Source: an uncultured Ruminococcus sp.
GTDB taxonomy: Bacteria > Bacillota > Clostridia > Oscillospirales > Acutalibacteraceae
Direction of reading: 5' to 3'
NCBI GenBank assembly: GCA_902773035.1
Contig: CACYDB010000013.1
Location: forward strand, 1-6,118
Length of the DNA: 6,118 bases
Under the pieces are notes generated by a model. It was given only the letters and a program-made list of their open reading frames with translations, ran no database searches and was not told where the DNA came from. A program made the position numbers and the translations under genes. Position 1 is the first letter of the stretch. Each line of letters begins with the position of its first letter. Shown here piece after piece: positions 5,536 to 6,118 of this stretch.

Positions 5536-6044
5536 AATCTCACTCTCAGATTCTCAAGATTGTCGTTTATATATCGGATGTCGGGGTTGAGCCTTACGAG
5601 CGTGTTAATGTCAACGTCGTAGGCGTATGAGACGCTCCACAGGTTCTCGCCCTGAGCGCAGGTGTGGTAGTACGCGGTATGCGGCGTGTTCTCCGGGCAG
5701 TCCTCGGTAAACTCGAAGCTGTACTCTATATAATCGGGGGATGGATCGCAGGAGAGCTCCAGTCCCGTGAAGTACGCGAAGAAAGGCTTTATGTCGGGCA
5801 GTGAGAGTATTCCGCTGCCGCCCTCGCAGTATAGCCTCAGAAGCTCCGCGTATTGATTCAGGCAGTTATCGCCGATGAACTGTCCCCTGCCGCTGACGAC
5901 TCTGCATCTCCTGCCCGTTCTGCGTGAAAGAGGCTCGTCAAAGAGGATATTATCCTCTTTGACAAATGCCTTGTCCCTGACCTTTACGGTCTCGGGGTTA
6001 TGGTCGAAGGTTCTGCCCTTGTACCTCATTTTTGCGGGTATCAT
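5529..6044 (-). CDS. LysM-domain tail protein (XkdP / gpX-like)
   Basis: A 171-residue protein with an N-terminal beta-rich domain (about 1-115, starting MIPAKMRYKGRTFDHNPETV) and a C-terminal LysM domain at about 126-170 (YHTCAQGENLWSVSYAYDVD, then LVRLNPDI). In contractile tails a LysM protein sits between tape measure and hub genes. It is thought to help hub/tube assembly near the baseplate, not to bind peptidoglycan in the mature particle. The same order holds for Bacillus PBSX XkdP and P2 gpX, and in other contractile injection systems. The ATG at 6044 overlaps the preceding stop as ATGA, and AGGAGG lies 10 nt upstream. Several cysteines (47, 61, 73, 99, 116, 129, 171) are present; whether they matter is unknown. 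The N-terminal domain is less certain than the LysM domain. Confidence 0.82.
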   Translation of the reverse strand: MIPAKMRYKGRTFDHNPETVKVRDKAFVKEDNILFDEPLSRRTGRRCRVVSGRGQFIGDNCLNQYAELLRLYCEGGSGILSLPDIKPFFAYFTGLELSCDPSPDYIEYSFEFTEDCPENTPHTAYYHTCAQGENLWSVSYAYDVDINTLVRLNPDIRYINDNLENLRVRLC

Positions 6045-6118
6045 CCGAGCTTCGCCTCCTGTTCCTCAGTAAGCGCTCTGCTGTATCTTCTGCTGTCCTG
6101 CTCAAAGATTTCGCTGAT
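6041..6118 (-). CDS. C-terminus of an upstream tail-operon protein (partial, possibly tape measure)
   Basis: Only the last 25 codons are visible: ISEIFEQDSRRYSRALTEEQ plus EAKLG, ending in TGA at 6043-6041. It is a charged, probably helical tail. It shares the ATGA overlap with the LysM gene start, so it belongs to the same operon. In standard contractile-tail order the gene before the LysM protein encodes the tape measure protein, so that is the likeliest identity, but this fragment has no diagnostic motif. The helical, polar character is compatible with a tape measure end and with many other proteins. Confidence 0.55.
   Translation of the reverse strand: MSEIFEQDSRRYSRALTEEQEAKLG

Noticed and set aside
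1..6118. CRISPR array, insertion sequence or transposase.
   Set aside because: No spaced direct repeats, terminal inverted repeats or transposase-like frames are seen on either strand.

Overview
The window looks like chromosome from a gut-type anaerobic Firmicute (class Clostridia, probably Ruminococcaceae/Oscillospiraceae). I infer this from a pyruvate,phosphate dikinase C-terminus very close to the Clostridium symbiosum enzyme, a secreted fibronectin-III/Ig-like protein of a kind common in that group, strong AGGAG-type ribosome binding sites, and phage tail proteins with Clostridia-style motifs. The species cannot be fixed from the sequence alone.

There are three blocks. (1) Positions 1-362, plus strand: the 3' end of ppdK, a central-metabolism gene, closed by a strong hairpin terminator at 429-455. 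(2) Positions 574-1725, plus strand: a visibly AT-richer gene for a secreted protein with three FN3-like domains and a C-terminal Big2-like domain. It has its own leader region and a GTG start. (3) Positions 6118-1824, minus strand: eight tightly packed genes, the first cut by the window edge, forming the distal part of a contractile-tail (myovirus-type) baseplate operon. In transcription order they are an unidentified C-terminus, a LysM tail protein, a gpD/XkdQ-like hub, a very short gpV/gp45-like spike, a GPW/gp25 wedge protein, a baseplate J-like wedge protein, a YmfQ/DUF2313 (P2 gpI-like) protein and a short tail-fibre/receptor-binding protein. Blocks 2 and 3 converge on a shared hairpin at 1781-1811 that appears to terminate both.

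The baseplate genes overlap or nearly abut (overlaps of 4, 7, 14 and 8 nt; gaps of 1, 2 and 17 nt), so they are almost certainly one co-translated unit making one particle: hub and spike at the centre, gp25/J/I wedges around them, and the fibre for target binding. No lysis, integrase, fibre-chaperone or other phage gene follows the fibre; the cluster stops at the terminator and chromosomal-type genes resume. The window cannot tell a prophage edge from a headless phage-tail-like particle (tailocin or other contractile injection system). That depends on what lies beyond 6118. The most unusual parts are the spike (110 aa, no apex histidine motif), the fibre (153 aa), and a three-copy 10-residue repeat at the end of the gpI-like protein.
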